Assembly (NCBI GenBank): GCA_019155205.2
Contig: JAHNZQ020003146.1
Span: 146,433 to 210,432 of the forward strand
Reading direction: 5' to 3'
Length of the DNA stretch: 64,000 nt
Source: Gracilaria vermiculophylla
Taxonomy: Eukaryota > Rhodophyta > Florideophyceae > Gracilariales > Gracilariaceae
Positions 21,384 through 32,012 of this stretch are shown in pieces (positions within the stretch are counted from its first letter, which is position 1; each line of letters begins with the position of its first letter). A program made the translations under genes and the position numbers. The notes beneath the pieces are model-generated. The model saw only the letters and a list, made by a program, of their open reading frames with translations, did no database searches and had not been told where the DNA came from.

Positions 21384-22655
21384 GTTCAGCATGCCCTGTG
21401 ACCTTTGTGAAGTCATTTCAAATTCGTTATCGTAGTCTGAGTACCAAAAATAGAGTTTTATGAAGGCCAGCCATCTATTGACAGAAGCATTTATAGCATC
21501 TTCACGGCGATACTATAGCCATATGAATAAATTATTGAAAGTCCAAATATTTGCGTCATACCAAAGTAGCTTCATAAGATCTGTTCTTGCTTATAAGATA
21601 CATACCCATGAGTATCTTCAAGCAACCAACCTGAGGCCTGTGGGCTTAAGTAAACCGACAAGTTTGACATTTTTTCATGAGGAGTCATTGACATTAAGGC
21701 GCCGTATTAGTATCATCAATTTGATACGGTTATCTCGCTGAGCATTCTGTATCGATAGCTGCTTTGGTGTTGTCTACACCATCTTTCGTGCCGATCGTTT
21801 TGTTCTCTCTACATCAAGCCACCTCTGCGATCCTTAGGCCAGTCCATTCCACTCGAATCTAATGATCGGCCGTGCTTGTGCTGCGCACTGTATCAAACGA
21901 TGCAAGATATTTAATAGGTAAATTGCATTACAGGGACCTGAAATGAAAGACATCTTGAAAACTTACTTGTCGAAATAAAGCTTCTTTTATGGGTATTATA
22001 TATTTGATTCCAGCCAACTTGACCTTCAAACATGGAACTTCAGCAGAGAAGCCAGCTCTTTTAATATTTTCAGCATAAACCCATAAACCCATAAACCACT
22101 TAACCCTAAACCCCTAAACACCTTAATGTATTAAAGACCAAATGTAAATGATACTGAACTTTTTAGCTGAGCAATGGACCCTTTTCTGAGAACTCGTTCT
22201 GAGAACGAGATAGAGCAATGTATGAAATGGTTTTACTCACATGCTCTCGTTGATCAAATTAAACGGATGACATTAGGTATGAGCCTTACGCCGTGGAGCT
22301 TTTACAAGAGCTCTTGAAATTATTACTTGAATTCTACAATCTAGGGAGGCTTCCAGTGCTGCCAACGTTTCGCGCATTCAAAATGGCAGAAAAACTTTAT
22401 CCTGAAACAGAAATTATAAGATTGGAATACAGCGTGCTGCAAATTGTACATTCACTGCATAACACCAGAATACGGATCATCAAAAAGAAAAAAAGAGTTA
22501 CACGGAGCGTTCCAGTAGTAAAAAGACAGAAGTACAGACTGTTTGAAAAACATACGACATGCTGTGAAATCGCAAAAAAACTACAAAATGTATACTGTAC
22601 GCCTACAAAAATAGGTTTCAGAAAAAAGTAAATTCAAAAAACCGTCTCAGAAACG
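21384..22655. other. intergenic, with short telomere-like tract
   Basis: No supported gene. A degenerate CCCTAAA/CCCATAAA tract lies at about 22073-22122. An open frame at 22293-22631 (first ATG at residue 31, Lys/Arg-rich) has no recognised domain and may be part of the Tc1-derived sequence that follows. Confidence 0.5.
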
Positions 22656-23815
22656 TATGATCATCAACAACAAATCTTTACTGCGCGACGCTCAATAGTT
22701 TATTTTGCATCCTTTTTGCTGTATAAAGCTAATGCAACGTTTAAGCATCAAATTGATGTACTTTTCTACAGTTGAAACTGTTACAGAGTTCCAGCAATTT
22801 TTAATACAGTTTTTGAGTTCAAAAACTGTCTGAAAATGCCTTCCATGCGTATAAATCATCCCCGTCAGCAGTCCCCAAACGTTTCAAATTGGGTTCAAAT
22901 CTGGTGAGCGCGCCGGCCACTCTAAAACAGATACTTCGGACTCCTGTAGCCAATTTTTGATTAAAGATGAAGTATGTACAGGCGCATTATCCTGTTAAAA
23001 AATGAACAATTCTTCATGAAAACATAAACCAAATGGTAGCAAATAAGTGTATAAAACTTCTTGATATTTTTCTGCATTCATGTTTGTTTCAATAACGGGA
23101 ATTTTCCGTAAGACCTTTTTATAAAATACCCGCCCAAACCATTACAACGCCTCAATCTAAATACCTGGTATAAAACTCATGACGTTCCTTACGAAGATCA
23201 TACCAATAAAAGTTTCAGCAATTTGGTCCATCCAAATTGAACTTTTTTCCATCAATAATAAAAAAAAACATTTTTACAATCCTTTTTCTAGTAAGCTTTT
23301 CCTGCACCCCATTAAACACCCTTCTGCTCGTGATGGTCTCGGAGAAATTTTTTTCATTTTTGACAGTTAAATAAAATTGTGCTGTTAATTTACCTTTATA
23401 CAGTACATTTAGAAATGTTGAAATTGAGATGTATACCAATTCTTTTTCCACGATACGTTTTCTTTGCACAATTTCCTATTAGTTCCTCTTTTATCTGCTG
23501 GGCTGAGCTTCTTCGGGCGTTTCAGAGATCGTTTTAAGACATAAAGAGTCGGGTTTTTGAGAAAAGTAGCAATTTGGACCCTAAAACGCTTTACTTTTTA
23601 AGCGATAGCACTGTTTAAATGTTTCTAAGCGTTTAGTTTTACGATTTGAAGCTGTTCTTGCTTGGAAAGTGGTGGGCCTCGAACTATTTTTACTAGAAAG
23701 AAGACTGTGTACATATCTTTTTGATACGAATCTACATAGACTATGTGCATAATCTAGTCTACAGTACAGTTTTGGCGCACTTTTGAGGGGTAATATGTTC
23801 TTGAAACGCACTGTA
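22656..23815 (-). pseudogene. Tc1-like transposon relic with transposase
   Basis: From the outer end on the - strand: an inverted-repeat-like end CAGTGCGTTTCAAGAACAT with TA at 23814-23815; an N-terminal HTH region (RGPPLSKQEQLQIV near 23680, NPTLYVLKRSLKRPKKLS near 23520); FNLDGP near 23235 (first block); VVMVWAGIL near 23140; QDNAPVHTSSLIKNWL near 22960; PDLNPI followed by a stop in place of the catalytic Glu and NVWGLL near 22870; and a C-terminal helix to about 22700. This is the full Tc1 domain order with several shifts and stops. The opposite inverted end was not found. Confidence 0.8.
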
Positions 23816-24729
23816 TGTGAGGCGTACGCTGTGCTAGAAATTTTAGAGGAAAGAAAAGAAACACAGCAATTTCCTCAGAACTCTAATAAAAGCGGATCTA
23901 TTCAGATCACATGTAAAGCGATCAATGAAACAGTTTGTGGAGCGAGAGTAAATGACAGGAGATCTTGTTTCTGTATGGTGGTACTTTACTAATGAAATGG
24001 TTAATGAAAATTAATACACGTCTCGCGTTTCTATCTTTCGTAAAAATAGTGTTTGTTGTAGAACAGAACCGTTTTTTTTCAACTGGCTGTAGGACGGAAA
24101 ACCGTGGATCATGAGACTGGGGCACTGGTGGCAATGGAGACGATGAGGAGTAAATTGGAAAGAAGAAAAAGAACAGTGGCGGAATACTGCTGAACACTGT
24201 CCAAGTGTGAAAAGCGCGCCATTTTTGGTCTTTGGTTCTACGATAGAATCACCACCCTTCATTTGACTTGGCCTGTTGTAACTGGGAGAGAGAGTGTTTG
24301 AGTTGAACCGCGCAGGCCCATTGGAGGAGAACTGGTTTTCAGGATGGTGGTTGGCAGGGAGCGAACCTGTCTCTAGCTAAGGGGTCATTGAGCTGAGTAG
24401 CAGTGTCAGAACCCAGTCTCAGAGTGGCTGTCGGTTTGACGTCATCCACGCCATGTCGATTCGGAACTTAACATGAGCGATCCAGTATCTGACTGTAGCC
24501 CTATGCTTTTCTGTCAAAAGTCAAAAATGTTCCCCATTATTTTCCACAATGCGAGACGCGACTGTTCGACGTTGGCTACGTCGTGTCAAATCAAGGTGTA
24601 TCACAATCCACGTCAGTAAAGGTCTTCAGACACTGGATCTCGCATTGATGAGTGCGTCATTTAGGAAGGGAAGATGACGCATACCATCTTTCAGTTAAGT
24701 TCACCATCGTGTTTTTCTCTGTGAAGCGG
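23816..24729. other. intergenic, upstream of mutS
   Basis: No supported gene. Presumably holds the promoter of the MutS gene; I see no clear core element. Confidence 0.5.
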
Positions 24730-27700
24730 ATGGTGCACTTTCGAAGGAAAAGTGGATGTACGGCATTTTCTATGCCCTGGCCGGGTTTCTCACGCACCGC
24801 GTCACAGTTTGGACGATTGCTGAACGCATGTACACCCCGAACATCAGGGTTTATGGGATGTCGCCTGCAAGGTTTTTGCTTGCACTCCACGCTTCCAGTG
24901 CATTTCCGACTTTCACGACTATTTTCATGTAGTACCGTAAATTGTGCTTTGCCCATCACACCTGCTTCTCAGGAATGTAAATGTGAAGGAGGCCTATCCA
25001 CGGCCAACGTGAAGTTGCATTCACTATCTCCCATGATGCAGCACTACGTCTGTACAAAGCAGTCTTTGCTTGAGAAATTGCATGCACCTCGCGATGATTC
25101 ACTTATTCTACTTTATCGAGTCGGAGATTTCTTCGAAAGCTTTTTTGAGGATGCATATACTCTTTCGTCTGTTTGTGAAATTGCTCTCACAGCTAAAGAT
25201 GCGGGAAAAGCTTTGGGGACCAAAGTACCCATGGCAGGCATGCCTCACTATTGTATTGATGAGAAGATCAAGTTATTAATCGACAACAATTTAACTGTCG
25301 CAGTGGTAGATCAAGTCGAGTCTGCTGCCCAAACACAAACTGGAAAACTTGTCAAACGTGCTGTTACCAGACTTATCACCCCTGGAACTGCTCGTGATGA
25401 GGCTCTACTGCAATCTGACTCCAGTTCCTACATTGCTTCGGTGGTTGTAAAGCCTGCGCGCAACAATGATTCATCGGAGATGCAATGCCGCTTTGGGTTC
25501 TCTTATGCTGATGTATCAACCGGCGAGTTTAGAGCCACGGATGGTTCAAATTTTGATCATCTGCGGCGTCTTTTAGCTACCATCACACCTGCAGAGATGC
25601 TGCTCACCATCGAGTCGGATAATCCCCACTTTCGTTCGCACGTCTCATCCATTCTGGATTCTGAATCGCATGGTGTAGTCTCTCATCGACAGAATATGCC
25701 GCTTGCAGAGGCAGAAAGTATACTGACTCAATTTCATCAAGTTGACCATGTTGAATCTCTTGATTGCCGTATGCGACCGTTTTGTACCAAAGCATCCGCA
25801 ATTTTGATGGATTATGTTGAGCAAACGACCGCATATGAAGAGACTAAGCTTGAAAAGCCTACCATGCCGCTGAATGCCTTGCATGTTTTCTCTCCGTCAC
25901 AGGTAATGCTCATGGATGCTGCTTGTTTAAAGAATCTCGAAGTAATAGAGACTGTTCGTGACGGAATAAAGGAACGTTCTCTGCAGTGGGCCATTGACCG
26001 AACAACTACATCCATGGGGGCACGATGTTTGCGATCTTGGCTTCTTGCCCCCTCTCTATGTTTGAGTACAATCACTCAGAGACAGATGGTTGTTCAGGGG
26101 TTGCTTTGGGATGGAGATAACACCAGAAATGTTGTACAGAAAGTTATGAAGAATTTAGCGGATTTGGAACGCATGGGGGGTCGCATATGTTCCGGAAGAA
26201 CCACTCCGAGGGAGATGAGATGGCTCTGTGAATCAATTTTACAGATACCAACCATACTATCTTTTGTCTCTCGTTGTCTAATGAAGAGTGATATTGACGA
26301 GTTGCCAGTGAACGGGGACTTCATCAAAGAAATATGCTCCGCTGTTCCTGACGAGCTCATCACCCTAGCTCTAAATGTGACGGATGCTATTATTGAACCA
26401 GCTCCATCATATGTCCCGTCTGCATTAGCTATTCAGAGTGGTGGTATATCCAAGGAAAACTGGGATGTAGGCGGCACGAGAATTTTTCGAGATGGATACA
26501 ACGAAGAACTGGATGCACTTCGCACATCGGTTCGCGAGCCAAATACTTGGATTTCCAAGCTGGAAGAGCGTGAAAAACAACGAGCTTCGATTGAAACACT
26601 GCGCATTAAGCATATCAAGAATATGGGCTACGTTTTGAGAATCCCAAGATCTGTTGGAGAGAGGATCATGAACGACGATCCTATGTATTTCAGTAAATTA
26701 GGATACGATAGGGTGCAGAGCACCAAGGCCGAGCTCAGATTTCGGTTTGAGCAGTTGAGAGCCAGTGAACTGTCGCATAATTCTGCATTTGCTGAAGTTT
26801 TGATGCTTGAGTTAAGACTATTTGAAGAATTGCGAAACAGATTGGCAGGTTATGTGCAAGACTTACGACGGTTGGGACGGCAAATTGCTGCTATTGATGT
26901 ACTTTCTGGTTTTGCTGAGATTGCGGAAGAGAAAGGTTATGTTAGACCTAGAGTACTACCCGCTGACACTCGGGTTCTTGAATTGGAAGATGCGCGCCAT
27001 CCTGTTGTTGAACAAACATTGCCAATTAGGAAAAACTATGTTCCCAACTCATTTCATCTCGGGCAAGGAACGGCATTCAATGAAATGGATTTGATGATTC
27101 TATGTGGACCAAATGCAGCTGGAAAGAGTTGTGCGTTGCGAAGCATTGGTCTAATTTGTATCATGTCACAAATCGGTTGTTTTGTACCAGCGCGTTCAGC
27201 CAGGGTAAGCATCAGTGATAGAATTTTCACACGGGTTGGGGCTGTGGATGATCTCGCTCGTGGGCAGAGTACATTCCAAGTGGAAATGGCTGAGACAGCT
27301 TGTATTTTGTCCAATGTCTCGTCGGCAAGTCTTGTTTTATTGGATGAGATTGGTCGCGGAACAAGCACAGTTGACGGAGTTGCTATCGCGTGGAGTGTCG
27401 CAGAGTACTTGGCGAAAGGAGTACGAGACAAACACAGAAGACCAAGGACGGTGTTCGTGACACACTATCACGAGCTGAATCACTTGTCATCGATTTATAG
27501 CAATATCGGATCTTTCCACCTGCACGTGGTTCCGAAGAAGTCATCAGCATTGCCGATGGCGAGGAGCGCACAAGAAAGCGGCTGGATTGCGACTCATAAG
27601 GTAATTGAAGGTCCATCTTTTGAGTCTCTTGGTCTAGATATCGCGGAACGCGCGGGCTTTCCCGGCGAAGTGATGAAAAGAGCCCGCTATATCGCTTCTC

Positions 27701-27945
27701 TACTTCACATGCCTTCCCAAGCAATTGGAGCTGAGCTCCGTTCAGCTTTAATGAGAGATGAAGGGGAATCAGATTGTCCTAATGAGTTCAATACAGCTAC
27801 ATATGGAACTCTGCGAGAAAATCCACCTTCAGAAGAGAAGCAGAAGGCTGCAGATTCATACGAAAAGGGTTTCAATGACGGCTACACCAAAGCGCTTTCA
27901 GAACTTAGAGCCGAATTCGACAGGGTCTTCACGAGAAAGATGTAG
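24730..27945 (+). CDS. MutS-family DNA mismatch repair protein, probably organellar
   Basis: Predicted 1071-residue MutS1-type ATPase, single exon. Domain I has the mismatch-reading Phe-x-Glu (FFE, residues 134-136, in VGDFFESF). Connector, lever and clamp domains follow. The ATPase has Walker A GPNAAGKS at 793-800, a Walker B/signature region LLDEIGRGTSTVDG near 870 and the FVTHYHEL motif. About 110 residues precede domain I and are rich in Ser, Arg and hydrophobics with few acidic residues, as in a mitochondrial or plastid presequence. The frame is open from a GTG at 24652, but the first ATG is 24730. It has the eubacterial layout and no C-terminal GIY-YIG domain, unlike plant MSH1. The last 30 residues form a short amphipathic tail. 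Targeting and substrate are inference. Confidence 0.92.
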   Translation: MVHFRRKSGCTAFSMPWPGFSRTASQFGRLLNACTPRTSGFMGCRLQGFCLHSTLPVHFRLSRLFSCSTVNCALPITPASQECKCEGGLSTANVKLHSLSPMMQHYVCTKQSLLEKLHAPRDDSLILLYRVGDFFESFFEDAYTLSSVCEIALTAKDAGKALGTKVPMAGMPHYCIDEKIKLLIDNNLTVAVVDQVESAAQTQTGKLVKRAVTRLITPGTARDEALLQSDSSSYIASVVVKPARNNDSSEMQCRFGFSYADVSTGEFRATDGSNFDHLRRLLATITPAEMLLTIESDNPHFRSHVSSILDSESHGVVSHRQNMPLAEAESILTQFHQVDHVESLDCRMRPFCTKASAILMDYVEQTTAYEETKLEKPTMPLNALHVFSPSQVMLMDAACLKNLEVIETVRDGIKERSLQWAIDRTTTSMGARCLRSWLLAPSLCLSTITQRQMVVQGLLWDGDNTRNVVQKVMKNLADLERMGGRICSGRTTPREMRWLCESILQIPTILSFVSRCLMKSDIDELPVNGDFIKEICSAVPDELITLALNVTDAIIEPAPSYVPSALAIQSGGISKENWDVGGTRIFRDGYNEELDALRTSVREPNTWISKLEEREKQRASIETLRIKHIKNMGYVLRIPRSVGERIMNDDPMYFSKLGYDRVQSTKAELRFRFEQLRASELSHNSAFAEVLMLELRLFEELRNRLAGYVQDLRRLGRQIAAIDVLSGFAEIAEEKGYVRPRVLPADTRVLELEDARHPVVEQTLPIRKNYVPNSFHLGQGTAFNEMDLMILCGPNAAGKSCALRSIGLICIMSQIGCFVPARSARVSISDRIFTRVGAVDDLARGQSTFQVEMAETACILSNVSSASLVLLDEIGRGTSTVDGVAIAWSVAEYLAKGVRDKHRRPRTVFVTHYHELNHLSSIYSNIGSFHLHVVPKKSSALPMARSAQESGWIATHKVIEGPSFESLGLDIAERAGFPGEVMKRARYIASLLHMPSQAIGAELRSALMRDEGESDCPNEFNTATYGTLRENPPSEEKQKAADSYEKGFNDGYTKALSELRAEFDRVFTRKM

Positions 27946-28340
27946 GGACAGGCAACTGCCTTTCATTGTATAGCCTACTTCAGAGTTTCGAGGACAAGAT
28001 GTAGAATTTGTGATATCCAGATAGAAAATGGAGAGATTTGATCTCAAAGGCTACAATCCACTTGTCAGATATTGAAAAAGTGTCCCCAGATTAACGCAGA
28101 ATCATTGGACAAATTGCAATCAGAATGGCGTCTCTTCGAGTGGAATATCCATCACGCGCCGTGATGCAGCATGACCTCGCATTCTCTCTCCGTGTGCGAA
28201 AGCCAACACTAAAGCTGAAACCCATTCGAACTCCGGCACGCTCGGGATTGAACGTATGCCATAGGGTACGTTGCTGCAGAGGCCAGCAACTTGCTGAGTG
28301 AGGCAGTGATAGAGCCAAAGTAGCCTGGTTATCATTGTTT
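27946..28340. other. intergenic between mutS and catalase
   Basis: About 400 bp holding the mutS 3' UTR and catalase promoter; no further gene seen. Confidence 0.6.
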
Positions 28341-28349
28341 ATGAGATGA
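28341..28349 (+). promoter_or_regulatory. minimal upstream ORF overlapping the catalase start
   Basis: ATG AGA TGA encodes Met-Arg-stop. Its stop codon (28347-28349) overlaps the catalase ATG (28346-28348). If it lies in the mRNA leader, catalase translation would depend on leaky scanning or on reinitiation. The arrangement is seen directly; a regulatory role is inference. Confidence 0.4.
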
Positions 28350-29830
28350 ATCCAAGCAAAACAGTACCCTCTGATGCTTACGACTCCGTGCATGTCACAA
28401 CGAACAGCGGCGCGCCAGTTGACGATTCTCTCAATTCGCTCACTGTGGGAGAGCGTGGGCCCGTTCTCTTGTCTGATTTCCATCTTGTGGAGAAGCTTGC
28501 GAACTTTGATCGCGAGGTAATTCCCGAGCGGCGCGTTCATGCCCGCGGCGTGGCTGCGAAGGGCGTGTTTGTGTGTACGCGCGACATCACCAAATTCACA
28601 AAGGCAGATCCGTTCACTCATGTTGGAAAGCGCACCCCTGTGGCAGTCCGTTTCTCCACGGTTGTCCATTCACGCGGTTCACCAGAAACGCTGCGTGACC
28701 CGCGTGGATTTGCGACAAAGTTTTACACGAGCCAGGGAAACTGGGACCTGGTTGGTAACCTAGAACCAGTGTTTTTCATCCGCGATGCGATGCAGTTTCC
28801 TGAAATGGTGCATGCCTTCAAACCCAGCCCGAAAACGGAGAAACAAGAATGGCACCGAATGCTTGACTTCCTTTCTTTTCACCCAGAGTGCATGCATATG
28901 ATGACATGGTTGCTGGACGATGTTGGTATTCCCAAAAATTATACTACGATGAGAGGTTCAGGCGTTCACACGTTTGTGTTTATCAATAAGGAGGGCCGGG
29001 AAACATACGTGAAGTTCCATTGGGTCAGTGAGCAGGGGGAGCACAATCTGCTGGACGATGAGGCGAAACAAGTCGGTGGCGAGGACTTCAGTCATGCTAC
29101 GAACCACTTGATAGAAACTATAGAGTCTGGGCGTTTCCCGGCTTGGCAGCTCAAGATTCAGTTGATGGATCCCGCGACAGAATTGAATCATTCGTGGGGC
29201 GATCCCCTTGATCCAACTAAAACATGGCCCGAAAAAGACTTTCCCATGATTGCGGTTGGTCGTATGATTCTGAATGAGAACATGGACAACCATTTCCTGG
29301 AAAGCGAGAGCATTGCATTTTCCCCAGGGAATGTCATTCCTGGGATCACATTCAGTCAGGACAAGCTGCTGCAGGGCAGGATATTTAGCTACGCAGATAC
29401 GCAGCGCTATCGACTTGGTGCCAACTACTTGCAGATCCCGATAAATGCACCGCGATGTCCTTTCATGAATAGGCAGTTTGACGGTGCGGGCGCGACCATG
29501 CTCAGAAAGAATGACGTGAACTACTTCCCTAGCACGAGAAGCAGAGCGAATACAGTGGGAGAGGAGCAGGTTCCTAACGTAAAAGGGAAGCTCAGTGGCA
29601 TCCCAACGAGGAGATCTTTGTCTAAGCAGAACAACTTTGGCCAGGCTGGGGAGCGCTGGCGAAGCTTCGATGAAGCAAGGCGTCAGAGACTAGTTGTAAG
29701 GGCAGCAGAGGCTCTCAATGCCCCGAAGGTTTCGAAGAAGTTGAAGAATATCTGGATAGGGTACTGGACGCAATGTGATCAGGAGCTTGGCTCTCGAATC
29801 GGCTCACTCGTGAAAATGAGCAGTATGTGA
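28346..29830 (+). CDS. catalase (haem, monofunctional)
   Basis: 494-residue catalase, converting hydrogen peroxide to water and oxygen, probably in peroxisomes. Catalytic His65 in RRVHARG, distal Asn138 in GNWDLVGNLEPVFFIRD, the VRFSTV loop, and proximal haem-ligand Tyr349 in RIFSYADTQRYRLGANYLQIP. The length matches the small-subunit clades. The C-terminus ends in SSM, which resembles a weak PTS1 peroxisomal signal but is not the classical SKL. Single exon, no breaks. The gene lies 400 bp after mutS in the same orientation. The start is the first in-frame ATG and overlaps a tiny upstream ORF. Confidence 0.96.
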   Translation: MNPSKTVPSDAYDSVHVTTNSGAPVDDSLNSLTVGERGPVLLSDFHLVEKLANFDREVIPERRVHARGVAAKGVFVCTRDITKFTKADPFTHVGKRTPVAVRFSTVVHSRGSPETLRDPRGFATKFYTSQGNWDLVGNLEPVFFIRDAMQFPEMVHAFKPSPKTEKQEWHRMLDFLSFHPECMHMMTWLLDDVGIPKNYTTMRGSGVHTFVFINKEGRETYVKFHWVSEQGEHNLLDDEAKQVGGEDFSHATNHLIETIESGRFPAWQLKIQLMDPATELNHSWGDPLDPTKTWPEKDFPMIAVGRMILNENMDNHFLESESIAFSPGNVIPGITFSQDKLLQGRIFSYADTQRYRLGANYLQIPINAPRCPFMNRQFDGAGATMLRKNDVNYFPSTRSRANTVGEEQVPNVKGKLSGIPTRRSLSKQNNFGQAGERWRSFDEARRQRLVVRAAEALNAPKVSKKLKNIWIGYWTQCDQELGSRIGSLVKMSSM

Positions 29831-30498
29831 CTGAAGTAATCTGATTCTCTACATGCCAACCAATAAAGTAATCAATCTGAAACATGCATATCCGAATAAA
29901 GACGAAGAGATATGTAAAACAGTTGTGAATGGAGGCCCTCACCCATGTAGCGACTGGGAAACTGTATGCTTTTTAATCCGAGCTCATCGGATTTCAGGAC
30001 TGAAAATTGCGTAATGTAGGGAGATTGCGGAAGCTAACGAAATATTCGAAAAGCTTCATAGCCCCAATGAAACGTAGGGGAAAATATTACTCCCCTTGAT
30101 CTAGCCGCCAAGCGAACCACTGGAATCCCATAAACGAGAGAAAGTGGATTAGAGGGGGCGTGATTTGTCATTTCATTCGCACTGAAGACTGTTGAGAGTC
30201 CATTTCGAATAAAGCTGTGTACAGGTCTGAACGCTTAAGGAAGCCGAACCTCGAAGAGGTACCGCACACAGAGCATACTGATGTGGAATTGACTTGAGCA
30301 TAAATGTCAGCGATAACGGGGCAGATACCTGTGTTTGTCGTTGTGTTGAAAGTGAGAGCATGCACCATGCTGTCCGTAAAGCGCTCCCTACGTGAGAACA
30401 TGCAGTGCGGTGCTTGCAAATCCGGCGCATCAAATCATGTGCGACACGTGAGTGTGAAAGAAGAGCGTGATCGCTTGTATCGAATTGCAGATGTAGGT
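29831..30498. other. intergenic downstream of catalase
   Basis: No supported gene; overlapping short frames on both strands lack recognisable domains. Confidence 0.5.
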
Positions 30499-30726
30499 TT
30501 AAGTTTGTTGCTGTTCGTCATCAGTGCAATTGTCAACGTAGGAAGAGTAAGATGAGCGCACAATAGCATCGTAGTTTAAGTGTCCTTGCTCATGGATAGT
30601 GCCATGCACCCCTGATGCCTTGGCGGTTTTAATGGCCCGAACGTATACAAAGTAGACGCCTGTGTTGACGCATGCCAAGGTCAACAGGCGTAGGGCCATT
30701 TGACTAGCGCGGTTGAAGTTGGTCAT
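30499..30726 (-). CDS. possible small single-span membrane protein
   Basis: 75 codons from the ATG at 30726. Residues 8-30 are hydrophobic (MALRLLTLACVNTGVYFVYV) and could be a membrane anchor; the remainder is hydrophilic and ends in Asp/Glu/Gln. The layout resembles small mitochondrial assembly factors, but no family is recognised. A longer frame from 30939 is compositionally less likely. Low support; it may be chance. Confidence 0.25.
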   Translation of the reverse strand: MTNFNRASQMALRLLTLACVNTGVYFVYVRAIKTAKASGVHGTIHEQGHLNYDAIVRSSYSSYVDNCTDDEQQQT

Positions 30727-31307
30727 CAGGGGGTGGGCGCCTCTTCTTTTTCTGCGCCACGGCGTTTCACGAATGAAAGCTTCATGGGAGGCCTCCGGAT
30801 CCCAACGAAAGCAGAATGTCGCGTGGTGCGAGGGCGTGCGAGGGGCCGCGTGCCGCGAGCACAAACCACTCTGCGAGCCTCGCACCAAATTCACGCAGCC
30901 AAAAACAAAAAACTGAAAATGATTTCGGCCCCGTGCCACTTGTAAGATGCAACCTCAGAAATTGTTGATTGACTTCTTTCCGGCTCGTCAGTGGTCTGTT
31001 CTGTACTTTCCTCAACGCAGCCCACGACGCATAGCACAGCTTGGCATGCACAGGCATGCAAGCGCCCACGCACACCCACCCCTACGTCACTCCCCGCATG
31101 CGCGCGCCCGCGTCGCCGAAACACGTCCGGCATCACATTCCGCCCGCTTTCCCGCCGCGGAACGCCGCCGCTCTCACCGCCATCCAGTCGCACGTTCAAC
31201 AGCGCGCCAACCCCCCGCATCAACGCCCGCCTTGCCTACAGTCGTGACATACGCTATACCCAAGACCCCCTTCGCCCGCCCCGCCCACATTTGGGTTTTT
31301 TCGCACG

Positions 31308-32012
31308 ATGTTGCCCTCACCAATACGCGTGGCTCTTCTGCTGCTTCTCTTCCAAGCGTGTGCATCGCGAACGCGCGCGGACTATGACGCGCAGACGGGC
31401 GCCAGCCAGCAACAACAACAAGTGCGCGATCGCATGAACGATTTTGTCGATACAATGAAGCACGCCGTGGACGATGCAGAGGCCGCCAACAAGAAGCGCG
31501 ACGTCGTGGACTTGGGCCAGTCCCTCAACTTGCTGGAGTCGAAATTCGCCAGCCTGCGCTCCGCCCTGTCGCACGAACTCGGCGCCCGTGCCCCGCAGTT
31601 CAATTCCAACAACGAGGTGGCCAAGCAGATCATGGACAAGAGCTCGGGCCTTGTGAAAGGCGTCGTCACGCAGCGCGAGGAACTGCGCCGCCTCTCGTCG
31701 GACATCAAGGAAGTAGATTCTGCAATCAGAGCATTGCGCGAGGGGCTTACCACATTCGAGAAAGACGTGGGCGAGCTGCACCGCATAATCGCCGACTTGC
31801 ACGTCTCGCATAACGAGATGTCATCCGTGCACGAAGAGACAAAGGAGAAATTGAAAGAGGTTGTCGCGGACGCGCACCAAATGGCGCGCACCGGAACGCA
31901 CTGGGTCTTGTATCTTATCATTATTCTTGAGCTCGGCGCATTTGTGTCGTACCTGTACTTCAAGAAATCAGGAGGCGCACTTTCGCACAAGGCATACGGA
32001 AAGTTTGGTTAA
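31308..32012 (+). CDS. secretory-pathway coiled-coil type I membrane protein
   Basis: 234 residues. An N-terminal signal peptide (hydrophobic VALLLLLFQACAS, about residues 8-20) is followed by a Gln run and a long charged helical region (40-195) with heptad character. One transmembrane segment lies at about 199-218 (VLYLIIILELGAFVSYLYF), then a short basic tail (KKSGGALSHKAYGKFG). This is the topology of the stalk, anchor and tail of L-type cargo lectins such as ERGIC-53/VIP36, but no lectin domain is present. A role in ER-Golgi membranes is possible and unproven. Single exon, start at the first ATG. Confidence 0.7.
   Translation: MLPSPIRVALLLLLFQACASRTRADYDAQTGASQQQQQVRDRMNDFVDTMKHAVDDAEAANKKRDVVDLGQSLNLLESKFASLRSALSHELGARAPQFNSNNEVAKQIMDKSSGLVKGVVTQREELRRLSSDIKEVDSAIRALREGLTTFEKDVGELHRIIADLHVSHNEMSSVHEETKEKLKEVVADAHQMARTGTHWVLYLIIILELGAFVSYLYFKKSGGALSHKAYGKFG

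Noticed and set aside
11991..21388. Target duplication for the family-2 forward copy
   Set aside because: The flanking pentamers ATCGC and GTTCA do not match; the 5' side is damaged by deletion.
24340..24430. tRNA-like GGGAGCGAACC sequence upstream of mutS
   Set aside because: The T-arm stem is only four pairs, no matching acceptor or D arm could be built, and loop positions are off by several bases.
28091..28669. 192-codon - strand frame overlapping the catalase 5' end
   Set aside because: Antisense shadow of a clearly identified catalase; no domain.
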